DNA of 43,858 nucleotides, taken from positions 1 through 43,858 of the forward strand of contig UQOC01000016.1 in NCBI GenBank assembly GCA_900542565.1, written 5' to 3'. The DNA is from an uncultured Eubacteriales bacterium. GTDB taxonomy: Bacteria; Bacillota; Clostridia; Peptostreptococcales; Anaerovoracaceae. How positions within the stretch are numbered: the first letter of the stretch is position 1; every line of letters begins with the position of its first letter. The notes below the pieces were generated by a model that ran no database searches, was not told the origin of the DNA, and saw only the letters and a list, made by a program, of their open reading frames with translations. This document shows, in pieces, positions 1-8,256 of the stretch. The position numbers were made by a program, and so were the translations under genes.

Positions 1-26
1 AGTATGATGGGAGCAATCATACTTTT
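1..26. repeat. short inverted repeat at the window edge
   Basis: An 8-bp perfect inverted repeat (AGTATGAT / ATCATACT) surrounds a 7-nt loop and is followed on the plus strand by TTTT. It lies downstream of the leftward hydrolase operon and could be the start of its terminator. Any U-run for the minus strand would fall outside the window. The stem is A+T-rich, so its role is uncertain. Confidence 0.3.
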
Positions 27-54
27 GAGACACCCTCTCGTCTTCATATATAAA

Positions 55-876
55 CTATTTGTTTCCTTCCAGAGCTTCTCTTGCGAGACGGCTGATTTCA
101 AGAGCAGGTCCTATAGCCACACCAGGTTTTGTTTTCATATAGCATATTAAGTCCTCAAGCATTTTAACTCTGCTGATTCTTCCTATGCATTGAGGATGAA
201 GTACAAAATTCAAAAGACCACCTTCTTCATAAAGGCCATCAAATTCGCTCTGCCAAATATCTCTTACGTATTGAGGTGAGCAAATTCTTCTTCTTTCAGG
301 CTGCTGCAGGGTGAAGAAGAAGTGGGAAGTATCATCATACAGCCATGAGAACGGCAATTCAATGAGCTTCTGTCCGTTTTCACCTTCATGGAAATAAGGC
401 CAATCGCAATCCATCGTATTGGATGAATATTCGAAACCACTAGCCATTACGTTGGCTATAGTTTCAGCTGTAAGGTTTGCTTCAGGAGCTCTGTATCCTA
501 AAGGCTCTACTCCAAGCAAGTCCTTCATTATCTTCTTGCTCTTAGCTACCAGTTCTCTGTCTTGTTCAGGGAACCAGGCCTTTTCATGCAGATATCCGTG
601 ATATCCGATTTCATGTCCGCGTCTTACTATTTCCCTGCATGTTTCAGTATGATGCTCTATTACCCATCCAGGGATAAAGAAAGTAGCCTTCAGCTGCTGT
701 CTGTCCAGCATATCCAGTATTCTAGGCACACCAACTTTAGGGCCATAAGCTCCCTCTGCCATCAAATTAGGGCTGTACATGCTATCCATTGTTCTGGAAA
801 ACCAAAAGGTTTCAGCATCCAAGTCAAAAGTCAGCGCTACTCCCATCTTCACTCCATCAGGCCAATTTTTTCTCAT
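55..876 (-). CDS. polysaccharide deacetylase-fold hydrolase (PuuE/HpPgdA-like)
   Basis: NodB-fold (CE4) enzyme of about 273 residues, complete. The first metal motif is TFDLD near the N-terminus, the HxxxH-type motif is in HEIGYHGYLHE, and a YRAPE motif follows. The branch with GVPRILDML and HEIGYHGY resembles cytoplasmic allantoinase-like PuuE and HpPgdA proteins, which act on cyclic imides or amides, more than secreted chitin or peptidoglycan deacetylases. No signal peptide or membrane segment is visible, so it probably acts in the cytoplasm. I place the start at 876: GGAGGGAAAA lies just upstream, whereas the longer reading back to 921 would run into the preceding gene. Only 1 bp separates it from that gene's stop, so it is the last gene of the four-hydrolase operon. 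The substrate is unknown. Confidence 0.8.
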   Translation of the reverse strand: MRKNWPDGVKMGVALTFDLDAETFWFSRTMDSMYSPNLMAEGAYGPKVGVPRILDMLDRQQLKATFFIPGWVIEHHTETCREIVRRGHEIGYHGYLHEKAWFPEQDRELVAKSKKIMKDLLGVEPLGYRAPEANLTAETIANVMASGFEYSSNTMDCDWPYFHEGENGQKLIELPFSWLYDDTSHFFFTLQQPERRRICSPQYVRDIWQSEFDGLYEEGGLLNFVLHPQCIGRISRVKMLEDLICYMKTKPGVAIGPALEISRLAREALEGNK

Positions 877-877
877 T

Positions 878-2509
878 TTATTTTCCCTCCTCATCGATGT
901 TAAATTCACACTCACCATCAATATAAGTGTTAAGTACTTTAATATTTTTTATTGTATCTTCCGGAACTTCAAATACATCATCAGATACCACTATGAAATT
1001 AGCACGTTTGCCTACTTCCAGAGAACCAATGGAATCCTCATCTTTAGAAACGTAAGCGCCAAAGTTAGTGTACATCTTAACAGCGTCCAGTCTGGAAAGC
1101 TTCTCTTCCGGATACCAGCCGCCTTCAGGCTGTCCGGATAAATCTTTCCTGGTAACGTTAACCTGTATAGCCTCAAACGGATTGCATGACTCTATAGGAA
1201 GGTCTGAACTTCCTGCCAATCTTATGCCGTCTTTCAGCATGCTTCCAAAGCAATAGCTGGTCTTCATTCTATCGCCTACGCGGGAATCTGCAATGCTCCA
1301 GTCAGAGTGAATGTACATAGGCTGAACAAGGCCGATAGCATCTACTACATGATATTTTTCTAATATACGCTCATTCATTATCTGGCTGTGGATTATAGAC
1401 GGTCTCAAGCCTTTAGCCTTTATCTCATCTTTCACTGCTATGCATCCATCCAGGAAGTTCTCAACAGCAGCGTCGCCTATAGCATGAATAGTAAGGTCAA
1501 AATCATGGTCTACGATTTCTTTGGCTATCTTAGTAAGCTCTTCTTTGTTCCAATACAGACAGCCGCATGTATCCGGCTTGTCACTGTAAGGCTCTTCAAG
1601 AGCTGCCGACCAAGCGCCCAAGGAACCGTCTCCCAGGAACTTGATTGGTCCTATCTTAATCTTTCCAAAACGCTGCCATGAGTGGAAGCCAAAATCGAAA
1701 AATTCCTGAAGCTGATCCGGTCTATGTATACGAAGCTGCAAAACCAAATTTATAGGCATTTTTCCTTCGAGACACAGTTCCAAATATGCTTCCCACAGAG
1801 CTCTTTTATCTCCAACAGAATAGAAATCCTCTGTATGACATACTGTTATGCCGTTCTTAACCATTTCGCTGAAAGAAAATTGAAGCAAATCTTTAATCTG
1901 CAGCTTATCGGCAATCTTCGGCACACAATCGCCGATTAAACTCATGGCGCTTTCGAGCATTACACCTGTAGGGCTTCCATCCTCAAAACGCACCAGTTCA
2001 CCGCCTTGAGGATCCGGAGTATTCTTATCAACACCTGCTATTTTCATAGCCATAGAGTTGGCAGCGCATATGGTTCCGCAGCGTCTTGTGAGCATTATAG
2101 GATGAGTATCCGAAATCTTGTCAAGATCCTTTACTGTAGGAAACTCTCCGCCCGGAAAGACTTCCTGATCCCATCCAAAGCCTGTAACCCATTCCCCATC
2201 AGGTATGTTATTGTCTTTTATGTATTGTTTTGTAATTTCTACCATTTCGTCTGCTGTTCTGGCACTGCCTAAAAGTGCAGTCTTTTTCTCAAAGATTGCA
2301 TGATCCAGCAGATGGATGTGAGAATCTATGAAGCCTGGAAGCACATCTTTTCCGCCCAGATCTACGACCTGGCAGTCTCCTGCCATTTCCATTATTTCAT
2401 CTGTCGTTCCCAGAGCTGTTATCTTGCCATCCTCAATAGCCATCGCTTCAAACATTCTGTTATCAGCGTCTATAGTTCTTATTTTTCCGTTAACAAAAAT
2501 TTTTTTCAT
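878..2509 (-). CDS. YtcJ-like amidohydrolase (metal-dependent)
   Basis: 543-residue amidohydrolase-superfamily protein, full length for the YtcJ/amidohydrolase-3 group. It opens with a small beta-sandwich part (KKIFVNGKIRTID), then GFIDSHIHLLDHA carrying the HxH metal motif, GDGSLGAWSA, HAIGDAA with a metal-binding His, and GSSDLPIE with the catalytic Asp. The C-terminus returns to the composite domain (SLEVGKRANFIVV). Members hydrolyse amide or imide C-N bonds of small molecules, and the exact substrate cannot be read from sequence. It is the third gene of the leftward operon, 4 bp after the deiminase-like gene and 1 bp before the deacetylase. A second, clearly different YtcJ paralogue heads the same operon, which suggests two successive hydrolytic steps or two substrates. 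Confidence 0.88.
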   Translation of the reverse strand: MKKIFVNGKIRTIDADNRMFEAMAIEDGKITALGTTDEIMEMAGDCQVVDLGGKDVLPGFIDSHIHLLDHAIFEKKTALLGSARTADEMVEITKQYIKDNNIPDGEWVTGFGWDQEVFPGGEFPTVKDLDKISDTHPIMLTRRCGTICAANSMAMKIAGVDKNTPDPQGGELVRFEDGSPTGVMLESAMSLIGDCVPKIADKLQIKDLLQFSFSEMVKNGITVCHTEDFYSVGDKRALWEAYLELCLEGKMPINLVLQLRIHRPDQLQEFFDFGFHSWQRFGKIKIGPIKFLGDGSLGAWSAALEEPYSDKPDTCGCLYWNKEELTKIAKEIVDHDFDLTIHAIGDAAVENFLDGCIAVKDEIKAKGLRPSIIHSQIMNERILEKYHVVDAIGLVQPMYIHSDWSIADSRVGDRMKTSYCFGSMLKDGIRLAGSSDLPIESCNPFEAIQVNVTRKDLSGQPEGGWYPEEKLSRLDAVKMYTNFGAYVSKDEDSIGSLEVGKRANFIVVSDDVFEVPEDTIKNIKVLNTYIDGECEFNIDEEGK

Positions 2510-2513
2510 TTTC

Positions 2514-3455
2514 TTACCCCCTCTTTAAGAAAGCAGTACAACAATGAATCGCGCCAAAACCTTTCATGATTTCATCAAATTCTACCGGAATAACTTTTAT
2601 TCCGTTCTTCTCTAAAAGTTCCTGGCTGCGCGGATTGCCGGCAGGCATTACTATCAAGCCTGGCTTAATAGCCACAAAGTTAATGGCGAAGCTTTCCTTG
2701 GCCTCATTCCTCGAAGGACATTCAAGAAGCTTATAGCCTTTTTTCTTAAGCATATCGCATATATCATAAGGGACCTGAGCTGCATGAATCATTGCCACAT
2801 CATGGCTGGCCAAGTTGAGGTTTCCGTCTATGTGGGCATGACCGTATGGTATCTGCATAGGATAAACATCAACGCCCATTCTCTTAAGTTCACTTTCTAC
2901 CATCTCATATCCGGATTTGTTGGTTCTTACTCCGCATGCCAGTATGGCCGTATGCCTGTCTACCCACATTACCATAGCGCCTTCAAAAGTAGCGTCTCCA
3001 CAGATGGTTCTAATGATAGGAACTCCCAGGTCAGCCAATTTTTTAGCCGCATATCTTTCTTCACCTCTTCTTGCTTCCATAGCCGGTCTTGTTACTATGG
3101 CTCCTTCCGGAGTCATCAGCACTAAATCGCGGCAGAAAAGCGCGTTTGGCCTATCTTCTCTCTGTTCTTCAATATAGTGGACCGTTACGCCATGGTCTCT
3201 GTATATTTGAGCAAGAGCATCGTGCTGGGCGCGAAATCTTTCAGGGTCTATAGGAGCCTTAAAACGTGCTGCCTGCCAATCAAAATTATCTATTTCCTTA
3301 CCTGGACGGCGCATGAGAACGGCTTTCAAATCATCTACTTCTGAACATACGCCCCAGTCTCCCCAAAGTTCTCTCATATCATCTATTATGGTTGATTCTT
3401 TAGGAAACCATCTTTCTCCTGCAAGCGCGTCAATATCTCTTCTTTCTTCCGTCAT
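2514..3455 (-). CDS. arginine deiminase/DDAH-fold guanidino hydrolase
   Basis: 313-residue member of the amidinotransferase/deiminase (pentein) superfamily. The motifs appear in family order: FCRDLVLM near residue 108, FEGAM carrying the acidic catalytic residue, GHAHIDGNLNL carrying the catalytic His, and a C-terminal GAIHCCTAF with the nucleophilic Cys. The family attacks guanidinium carbons (arginine deiminase, dimethylarginine hydrolase) through a Cys thiouronium intermediate. The length is nearer to DDAH-type enzymes (about 250-310 residues) than to arginine deiminase (about 400). No signal peptide is seen. It sits between two amidohydrolases in a sigma-54-controlled operon, so the most economical reading is catabolism of a substituted guanidine or a related nitrogen compound. 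Arginine itself is not demonstrated as the substrate. Confidence 0.82.
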   Translation of the reverse strand: MTEERRDIDALAGERWFPKESTIIDDMRELWGDWGVCSEVDDLKAVLMRRPGKEIDNFDWQAARFKAPIDPERFRAQHDALAQIYRDHGVTVHYIEEQREDRPNALFCRDLVLMTPEGAIVTRPAMEARRGEERYAAKKLADLGVPIIRTICGDATFEGAMVMWVDRHTAILACGVRTNKSGYEMVESELKRMGVDVYPMQIPYGHAHIDGNLNLASHDVAMIHAAQVPYDICDMLKKKGYKLLECPSRNEAKESFAINFVAIKPGLIVMPAGNPRSQELLEKNGIKVIPVEFDEIMKGFGAIHCCTAFLKRG

Positions 3456-3508
3456 AAAATCCTCCTTTGATTAATCGCTTTTATAATAAATTGTTTTGAT
3501 GCTGCATG

Positions 3509-5122
3509 TTACGCGCTATAAGTAATCTGCCCGCCAACTACAGTCATCGCAACTTTTATATCTTTTATTTCTTCTACAGGAACAGCATAAATGTCTCTGT
3601 CAAGAACAGTCATATCAGCCAGATATCCCTTCTTTATCTTTCCTTTTCTATCTTCATCCCCAGAAGCATATGCAGATGCTTCTGTATAAAATCTGATGGC
3701 TTCATCCAATGTAAGAGCTTCTTCAGGATGCCATGCAGGAAGTTCAGGATGAGCTATACTCTTCCTTGTAACTGCTGAATATATATTGGCAATTGGATTC
3801 ATATCCTCTACAGGACAATCCGTACCCATGGAAAGATGGATTCCAAGATCTGCAAGGGTCCTCCAGTTATAACTGTATTTTATACGTTCGCCCAACCTGT
3901 CTTCTGCCATTTCCATGTCAGATTGAATGAAAACAGGCTGAATAAATGCTTGAATATCCAATTCTTTCATCCTGCGGCAAAGATCCTCATTAAGTGTCTG
4001 AGCATGTACTATTCCATGGCGCAGTTTAATATCCGGGTGTTTTTTCATTGCGTTTTCTATAGCGTCAACTACCTGTGTAGCCGCTGCGTCTCCTATACAA
4101 TGAACTGCTACCGGCATGTGATGTATATGGGCACATTCCACCATGTCGAAAATCTCTTTATTATCTTTATATATCTGAAGTCCCTTCTGACCGGGCTCGT
4201 CTGAATAGTCATCCAGCATCCATGCAGTTCTGCCTCCAAGAGAACCATCGGCAACAATTTTAATGCAGCTCATACGATAATAATCGTTGCCATATCCCAT
4301 ATGGTAGCCCCTCTCATAGAACTCGTTCATTTCTTTCATATCCTGTCTATAGCATTGCTCTGACACTCTGACAGGCAGGGCATGTTCCTCTGTAAGTTCC
4401 ATAAATGCCTGAATTACATCAGAAAAATCTCTTGTAGGTATTACAGCAAGGTCGTCTGACTGTACTCGAGTGAGACCTTTACTGCTGGCTTCAGCTGCTA
4501 CCAGCTTGAGCATTTCTTTTATATCTGCCACACTCGGATACGGAATATGATCCTTTACTACATGATACAGCTCGTGCAGAACTCCGTTAGGTTCTCCGTC
4601 TTCTTCCAAATCGAAGCGGCTTCCATCATCGGGCTGAGGAGTATCTTTTGTAAAGCCCATAATTTCAAGAGCTTTGCTGTTAACAGAAACTATATGGCCG
4701 CACACACGTGTCGCTGCTATAGGAATTTCTGTACTTATCTTGTCCAAGTCATGCCTTGTCGGAAGGCGTTTTTCTGTCCAATCTTCTTGGTTCCAGTTGT
4801 TTGCCTCCATCCACTTGTCTCCAGAAATATTTCTTTCTTTTATAAAGGCCTTTCCCATGGCTATAACGTCGTCGATGGATTTTGCAGGTCTTAAGTCCAA
4901 TCTTCTAAATGAGTATCCCTCATCGAGAAAATGCTGGTGGCTGTCATCAAACCCCGGAAGCACTCTTTTTCCTTCCAAGTCTACCAGCTTGGTATCGTCA
5001 GTCTTAAGAGCCAGGATGTCCTCGTCACTGCCTATGGCTGTAAAAACACCACCATCGCACGCTACCGCTGAAACATCACCGTCGTCTGTCTTTATCTTTC
5101 CGTTATATAAAATAAGTTCCAT
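3509..5122 (-). CDS. YtcJ-like amidohydrolase, first gene of sigma-54 operon
   Basis: 537-residue amidohydrolase with the same architecture as the third gene of the operon but clearly diverged from it. Visible motifs are GFDDSHQHFLDEG (HxH), ADGSLGGRT, HCIGDAAA and GTDCPVEDMNP (catalytic Asp). The N- and C-terminal strands form the composite domain. It is likely a cytoplasmic metal-dependent C-N hydrolase of unknown substrate. GGAGGACGG lies immediately before the ATG. About 40 bp upstream of the start there is a textbook sigma-54 promoter, and the gene encoding a sigma-54 activator ends upstream of that. The operon therefore runs 5122 to 55 under activator control, with a 53-bp gap before the deiminase-like gene. 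Confidence 0.88.
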   Translation of the reverse strand: MELILYNGKIKTDDGDVSAVACDGGVFTAIGSDEDILALKTDDTKLVDLEGKRVLPGFDDSHQHFLDEGYSFRRLDLRPAKSIDDVIAMGKAFIKERNISGDKWMEANNWNQEDWTEKRLPTRHDLDKISTEIPIAATRVCGHIVSVNSKALEIMGFTKDTPQPDDGSRFDLEEDGEPNGVLHELYHVVKDHIPYPSVADIKEMLKLVAAEASSKGLTRVQSDDLAVIPTRDFSDVIQAFMELTEEHALPVRVSEQCYRQDMKEMNEFYERGYHMGYGNDYYRMSCIKIVADGSLGGRTAWMLDDYSDEPGQKGLQIYKDNKEIFDMVECAHIHHMPVAVHCIGDAAATQVVDAIENAMKKHPDIKLRHGIVHAQTLNEDLCRRMKELDIQAFIQPVFIQSDMEMAEDRLGERIKYSYNWRTLADLGIHLSMGTDCPVEDMNPIANIYSAVTRKSIAHPELPAWHPEEALTLDEAIRFYTEASAYASGDEDRKGKIKKGYLADMTVLDRDIYAVPVEEIKDIKVAMTVVGGQITYSA

Positions 5123-5175
5123 GTTCCGTCCTCCCTTTCTGAATCTTTTTATCTAAATCTTCTTCTTAATTCTAT

Positions 5176-5193
5176 ACGCAATTACCATGCCAA
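5176..5193 (-). promoter_or_regulatory. sigma-54 (-24/-12) promoter of the hydrolase operon
   Basis: Read on the minus strand the site is TTGGCATGGTAATTGCGT. The invariant GG (5191-5190) and GC (5179-5178) are separated by exactly 10 nt, as in the TGGCAC-N5-TTGC consensus. The expected transcription start is near 5166, and the ATG of the first amidohydrolase is at 5122. The near-palindrome AAGTCACTT at 5280-5288, about 90 bp upstream, is a candidate enhancer site. Confidence 0.85.
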
Positions 5194-5199
5194 CAGAAA

Positions 5200-5240
5200 A
5201 AGGCCTTGTTTCTAAAAAAAACAAGACCTTACTTTTTTTA
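5200..5240 (-). terminator. terminator after the sigma-54 activator genes
   Basis: A 12-bp stem (AAGGCCTTGTTT / AAACAAGACCTT on the plus strand) has one non-canonical pair that becomes G-U on the minus strand. A T-run follows on the minus strand. It separates the activator transcript from the sigma-54 promoter immediately downstream. A T-run on the other side makes it potentially bidirectional. Confidence 0.65.
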
Positions 5241-5312
5241 ATTTACGTTGATTTTTCAATGTTTACTCATGGTATTTAAAAGTCACTTTTCCCACTTGTC
5301 AATAATATATGT

Positions 5313-6707
5313 CTAAAATTTTTTATCCATGTAAAATTTATTTTCAAGATTATACTGTTTTAATTTATGATTTAAATTCTGCCTGGTTAAACCCAGCTGT
5401 TCTGCCACACGGCGTAAGTCAGCATTCTTTTCTAAAGCCTGCTGTATAAGTTTATACTCGTATTCCGAAAGAAGTGTTTTGAGATTTTTCCCATCATCCA
5501 TGCGGAATACTTCATAATTTTCATGTTCTTCTTTTGTCTTTTCTTTTTTGTACCATGAAATATCATCTAATGTTAAATATGCTCCCTCCGCGAAATTAAA
5601 AGCACCTTCTATGGTATTTTCCAGTTCTCTTACATTTCCGCTCCATTTTCTAGTACATAAAGTTTTCATCATCTCCTCATCTACGCCCTGAATGTTTTTA
5701 TGCATAAGCTGATTATATTTTGATATAAAATATTCTATCAGCACAGGAATATCTCCCTTTCGTTCTTCCAATGTAGGCAGATTAATCTGTACTACTCTGA
5801 GTCTATAGTAAAGATCCTCCCTTAAATTTTGGCGCTTAACTAATTCCAATGGTTCTTCATTGGTCGCCGCTATTATCCTGACATTGATATTTCTCTGCTC
5901 AAAATCACCTACTCTTGTAATCTTCTGCTCTTCTATAGCCTTAAGTATCTTTGCCTGCAAAGAGATATCCATATTATTTATTTCATCCAGAAATATGGTT
6001 CCTCCATCCGCGCTTTCCAAAAGCCCCTTTTTATCCTCAGCTCCTGTAAAACTTCCTCTTACAGTACCGAAAAGCATGCTTTCCAACAAATTCGCTGGGA
6101 TTGCGGCACAGTTTTGAGAAACAAACGGCTTGTTTTTTCGCTTCCCATCTGTATGAATTGCCTCGGCCACCATCTCTTTGCCTGTTCCGGTTTTGCCATA
6201 TATCAACACCGGTGAATCAGTCCTTGATACTTTCTTTATCTTTTCTTTTACTTTATCCATAGAGGCGCACTGGGAAATTATATCGTCAAGACAAAATAAT
6301 TTTCTGTTTCGTCGGCCTGCCTCAGGAGTTATATATATATTACGTCTTGGGTCAAAAGACGTATTCATAGACACTTCTACAGCTCCGGTTATTTCTTCGT
6401 CTTCTACTATAGGTAATACAGTTATTACATGGCTTACCTCTTTTCCGCCGATTACACGTATTTTCTCTTGCATGTTATAGGTCGGAATACCCTCGGTAAT
6501 GGCCTTAATGATAACGCTTTTTTCAAGAGCAAGCTCCGGATATATTTCTTTTATATGTTTGCCTATTATCTCTTCTTTGCTGAACAACCCGTCAGGTCCG
6601 CCCCCGTCGTAATATACTGCAACCGCGTTTTTATCAAATATTATGGCATTATCAAAATAGTTATGTGAATTTAACAGCTCTATGGCGTTTTCTCTAAGCT
6701 TAAGCAT
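5313..6707 (-). CDS. sigma-54-dependent activator, PAS-like/AAA+/Fis-HTH (RocR-like)
   Basis: 464-residue enhancer-binding protein. Residues about 1-120 form a PAS-like sensor (DNAIIFDKNAVAVYYDGG, GAVEVSM) and about 130-370 form the AAA+ motor. Walker A is GKTGTGKE, the sigma-54-contacting loop is GSFTGA (canonical GAFTGA with one conservative change), and Walker B is GGTIFLDEI. Residues about 420-460 are a Fis-type helix-turn-helix (ADLRRVAEQLGLTRQNLNHKL). The architecture matches RocR-type activators of amino-acid catabolism. AAGGAGTGAG precedes the ATG, and the gene is 3 bp from its paralogue upstream, so the two are co-transcribed. It ends just upstream of the sigma-54 promoter of the hydrolase operon, its most likely target. 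The ligand sensed by the PAS-like domain is unknown. Confidence 0.9.
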   Translation of the reverse strand: MLKLRENAIELLNSHNYFDNAIIFDKNAVAVYYDGGGPDGLFSKEEIIGKHIKEIYPELALEKSVIIKAITEGIPTYNMQEKIRVIGGKEVSHVITVLPIVEDEEITGAVEVSMNTSFDPRRNIYITPEAGRRNRKLFCLDDIISQCASMDKVKEKIKKVSRTDSPVLIYGKTGTGKEMVAEAIHTDGKRKNKPFVSQNCAAIPANLLESMLFGTVRGSFTGAEDKKGLLESADGGTIFLDEINNMDISLQAKILKAIEEQKITRVGDFEQRNINVRIIAATNEEPLELVKRQNLREDLYYRLRVVQINLPTLEERKGDIPVLIEYFISKYNQLMHKNIQGVDEEMMKTLCTRKWSGNVRELENTIEGAFNFAEGAYLTLDDISWYKKEKTKEEHENYEVFRMDDGKNLKTLLSEYEYKLIQQALEKNADLRRVAEQLGLTRQNLNHKLKQYNLENKFYMDKKF

Positions 6708-6710
6708 TTC

Positions 6711-8108
6711 TCACTCCTTGATATCTATATCGGTTATATGCAAAGCTTTTATCTTATTATTCAATGTCTGTCTACTTATTCCAAGGCAATTTGCGGCTTT
6801 CACCTGACTGCCGCACTGGCGGATCGCCTCTTTTATGATATAGCTTTCATAACTTTGAAGTTTTTCTTTTAATCTTGATGTTTCATCTCTATCGGTTTGA
6901 AAGTCTTTGCTATCGATATATCGCAAAAGCGCATCGCTGTCTATATCTTTTAAATCTATATATTCGCCTTCGCAAAGGTTGAATCCGCTTTCTATCATAT
7001 TGCGCAACTCTCTTACATTACCGGGCCAGCTGTAATTTAAAAACGCGTTTTTTACATTGTCAGTTACGCCCTTAATCTCTCTCATCATGTTTTCATTAAA
7101 GAATTTAATGTAATAATCAACAAGCGGCATAATATCCTCTTTTCGCTCTCTAAGCGGAGGTATCTCTAGCTGTACCACTTTAAGCCGATAATATAAGTCT
7201 TCTCTCAAATTTCCATTGGCAACGCTGATTGACGGGTCCACATTGGTGGCTGCTATTATTCTGACGTCTACCGGGATTTGCTCCGTTCCGCCTATTCGCG
7301 TTATCTTCTGCTCTTCTATAGCTTTAAGTAACTTAGCCTGAAAGCCGGTATCCATCGAATTTATTTCATCTAAGAAAAGAGTCCCTCTGTTGGCGGCTTC
7401 AAACAATCCCATGCGGTTTTCCGCATTGGTAAAGCCTCCTCTCACAGTTCCGAAAAGGATACTTTCCAGCAGATTTTCAGGAATCGCTGCACAATTTTGA
7501 GAAATGAATCTCATGTTGGCTCTCTTACTGCTGTCGTGTATGGCGTGAGCTGCCAGTTCTTTTCCTGTTCCAGTCTCTCCATATAACAAAACATTAGAAT
7601 CGGTCTGTGATGTTTTAACTATTCTTTTTTTTAATTCCTCCATCTGTTTTGACGCGGAAACTATGCGTTTTACCGCCTTCGACTGTCCTGCCTTTGTAAG
7701 TTCTGAATCTATGGCAAACAAATTGAGATGTGCGTCTCTGTTTTGCATATAGAGAAAAATCTCCACAGCGCCTATGATTCTTTTATGTTCCCAAACAGGA
7801 AAGGTACTGAAAATGCCCTCGTAAGCTTCACCCTTATAGTTTATCAGCTTTTGAACCTTGTTTATAAGAGGCCTGCCGGTACGTATTACTTCCATCATTG
7901 AACTGTTTTCTTCAGTCACACCGGGATATATCTCAAACAGACTTTTCCCCAGCATTTCACTGTCGCTGAGAGTATTAATATCCTTGCGGCTATTGTAATA
8001 ATACTCTACAATGCCTCGTCTGTCTGCTACTATAACGCCATCGTAATAATTATATATATTCAATATCTGCTCTGCATACCTGGTGATTCCCATAACAGCT
8101 CTCCTCAT
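6711..8108 (-). CDS. second sigma-54-dependent activator with variant GAFTGA loop
   Basis: 465-residue paralogue of the neighbouring activator with the same order: PAS-like sensor (residues about 1-125, YYDGVIVADRRGIVEYYY), AAA+ domain (Walker A GETGTGKE, Walker B GTLFLDEI, arginine-finger region after EDLYYRL) and a C-terminal Fis-type HTH (QVKAANCLGISRQTLNNKI). The sigma-54-interaction loop reads GGFTNA where GAFTGA is the rule, so two of six positions differ. The usually essential Thr is kept. It is first in a two-gene operon from a good sigma-A promoter. Two adjacent activators and two sigma-54 promoters (hydrolases and permease) suggest one activator per target, or hetero-oligomers. Which activator serves which promoter cannot be told from sequence. 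Confidence 0.88.
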   Translation of the reverse strand: MRRAVMGITRYAEQILNIYNYYDGVIVADRRGIVEYYYNSRKDINTLSDSEMLGKSLFEIYPGVTEENSSMMEVIRTGRPLINKVQKLINYKGEAYEGIFSTFPVWEHKRIIGAVEIFLYMQNRDAHLNLFAIDSELTKAGQSKAVKRIVSASKQMEELKKRIVKTSQTDSNVLLYGETGTGKELAAHAIHDSSKRANMRFISQNCAAIPENLLESILFGTVRGGFTNAENRMGLFEAANRGTLFLDEINSMDTGFQAKLLKAIEEQKITRIGGTEQIPVDVRIIAATNVDPSISVANGNLREDLYYRLKVVQLEIPPLRERKEDIMPLVDYYIKFFNENMMREIKGVTDNVKNAFLNYSWPGNVRELRNMIESGFNLCEGEYIDLKDIDSDALLRYIDSKDFQTDRDETSRLKEKLQSYESYIIKEAIRQCGSQVKAANCLGISRQTLNNKIKALHITDIDIKE

Positions 8109-8123
8109 TGGAAAATTGTATTT

Positions 8124-8152
8124 ATTTTAGCATATGAGGCGCTTACGGTCAA
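8124..8152 (-). promoter_or_regulatory. sigma-A promoter of the two activator genes
   Basis: On the minus strand TTGACC (8152-8147) and TAAAAT (8129-8124) are separated by 17 nt. The -10 is about 15 bp upstream of the ATG at 8108, so the leader is very short. The activators thus appear to be made from a housekeeping promoter while their targets need sigma-54. Confidence 0.75.
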
Positions 8153-8181
8153 ATTGGATTAATTTTGTACCTAAATAGCTG

Positions 8182-8220
8182 AAAAGCCCTCTTTAAACTG
8201 ATCAGCTAAAGAGGGCTTTT
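8182..8220. terminator. strong bidirectional terminator after the permease gene
   Basis: AAAAGCCCTCTTTA and TAAAGAGGGCTTTT form a perfect 14-bp stem around an 11-nt loop, with a T-run on both sides. It lies downstream of the leftward permease gene and upstream of the activator promoter, so it insulates the two transcripts. Confidence 0.88.
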
Positions 8221-8256
8221 CTATGTAAGGCATCAATAGAGTTTTTCTATATTGTA

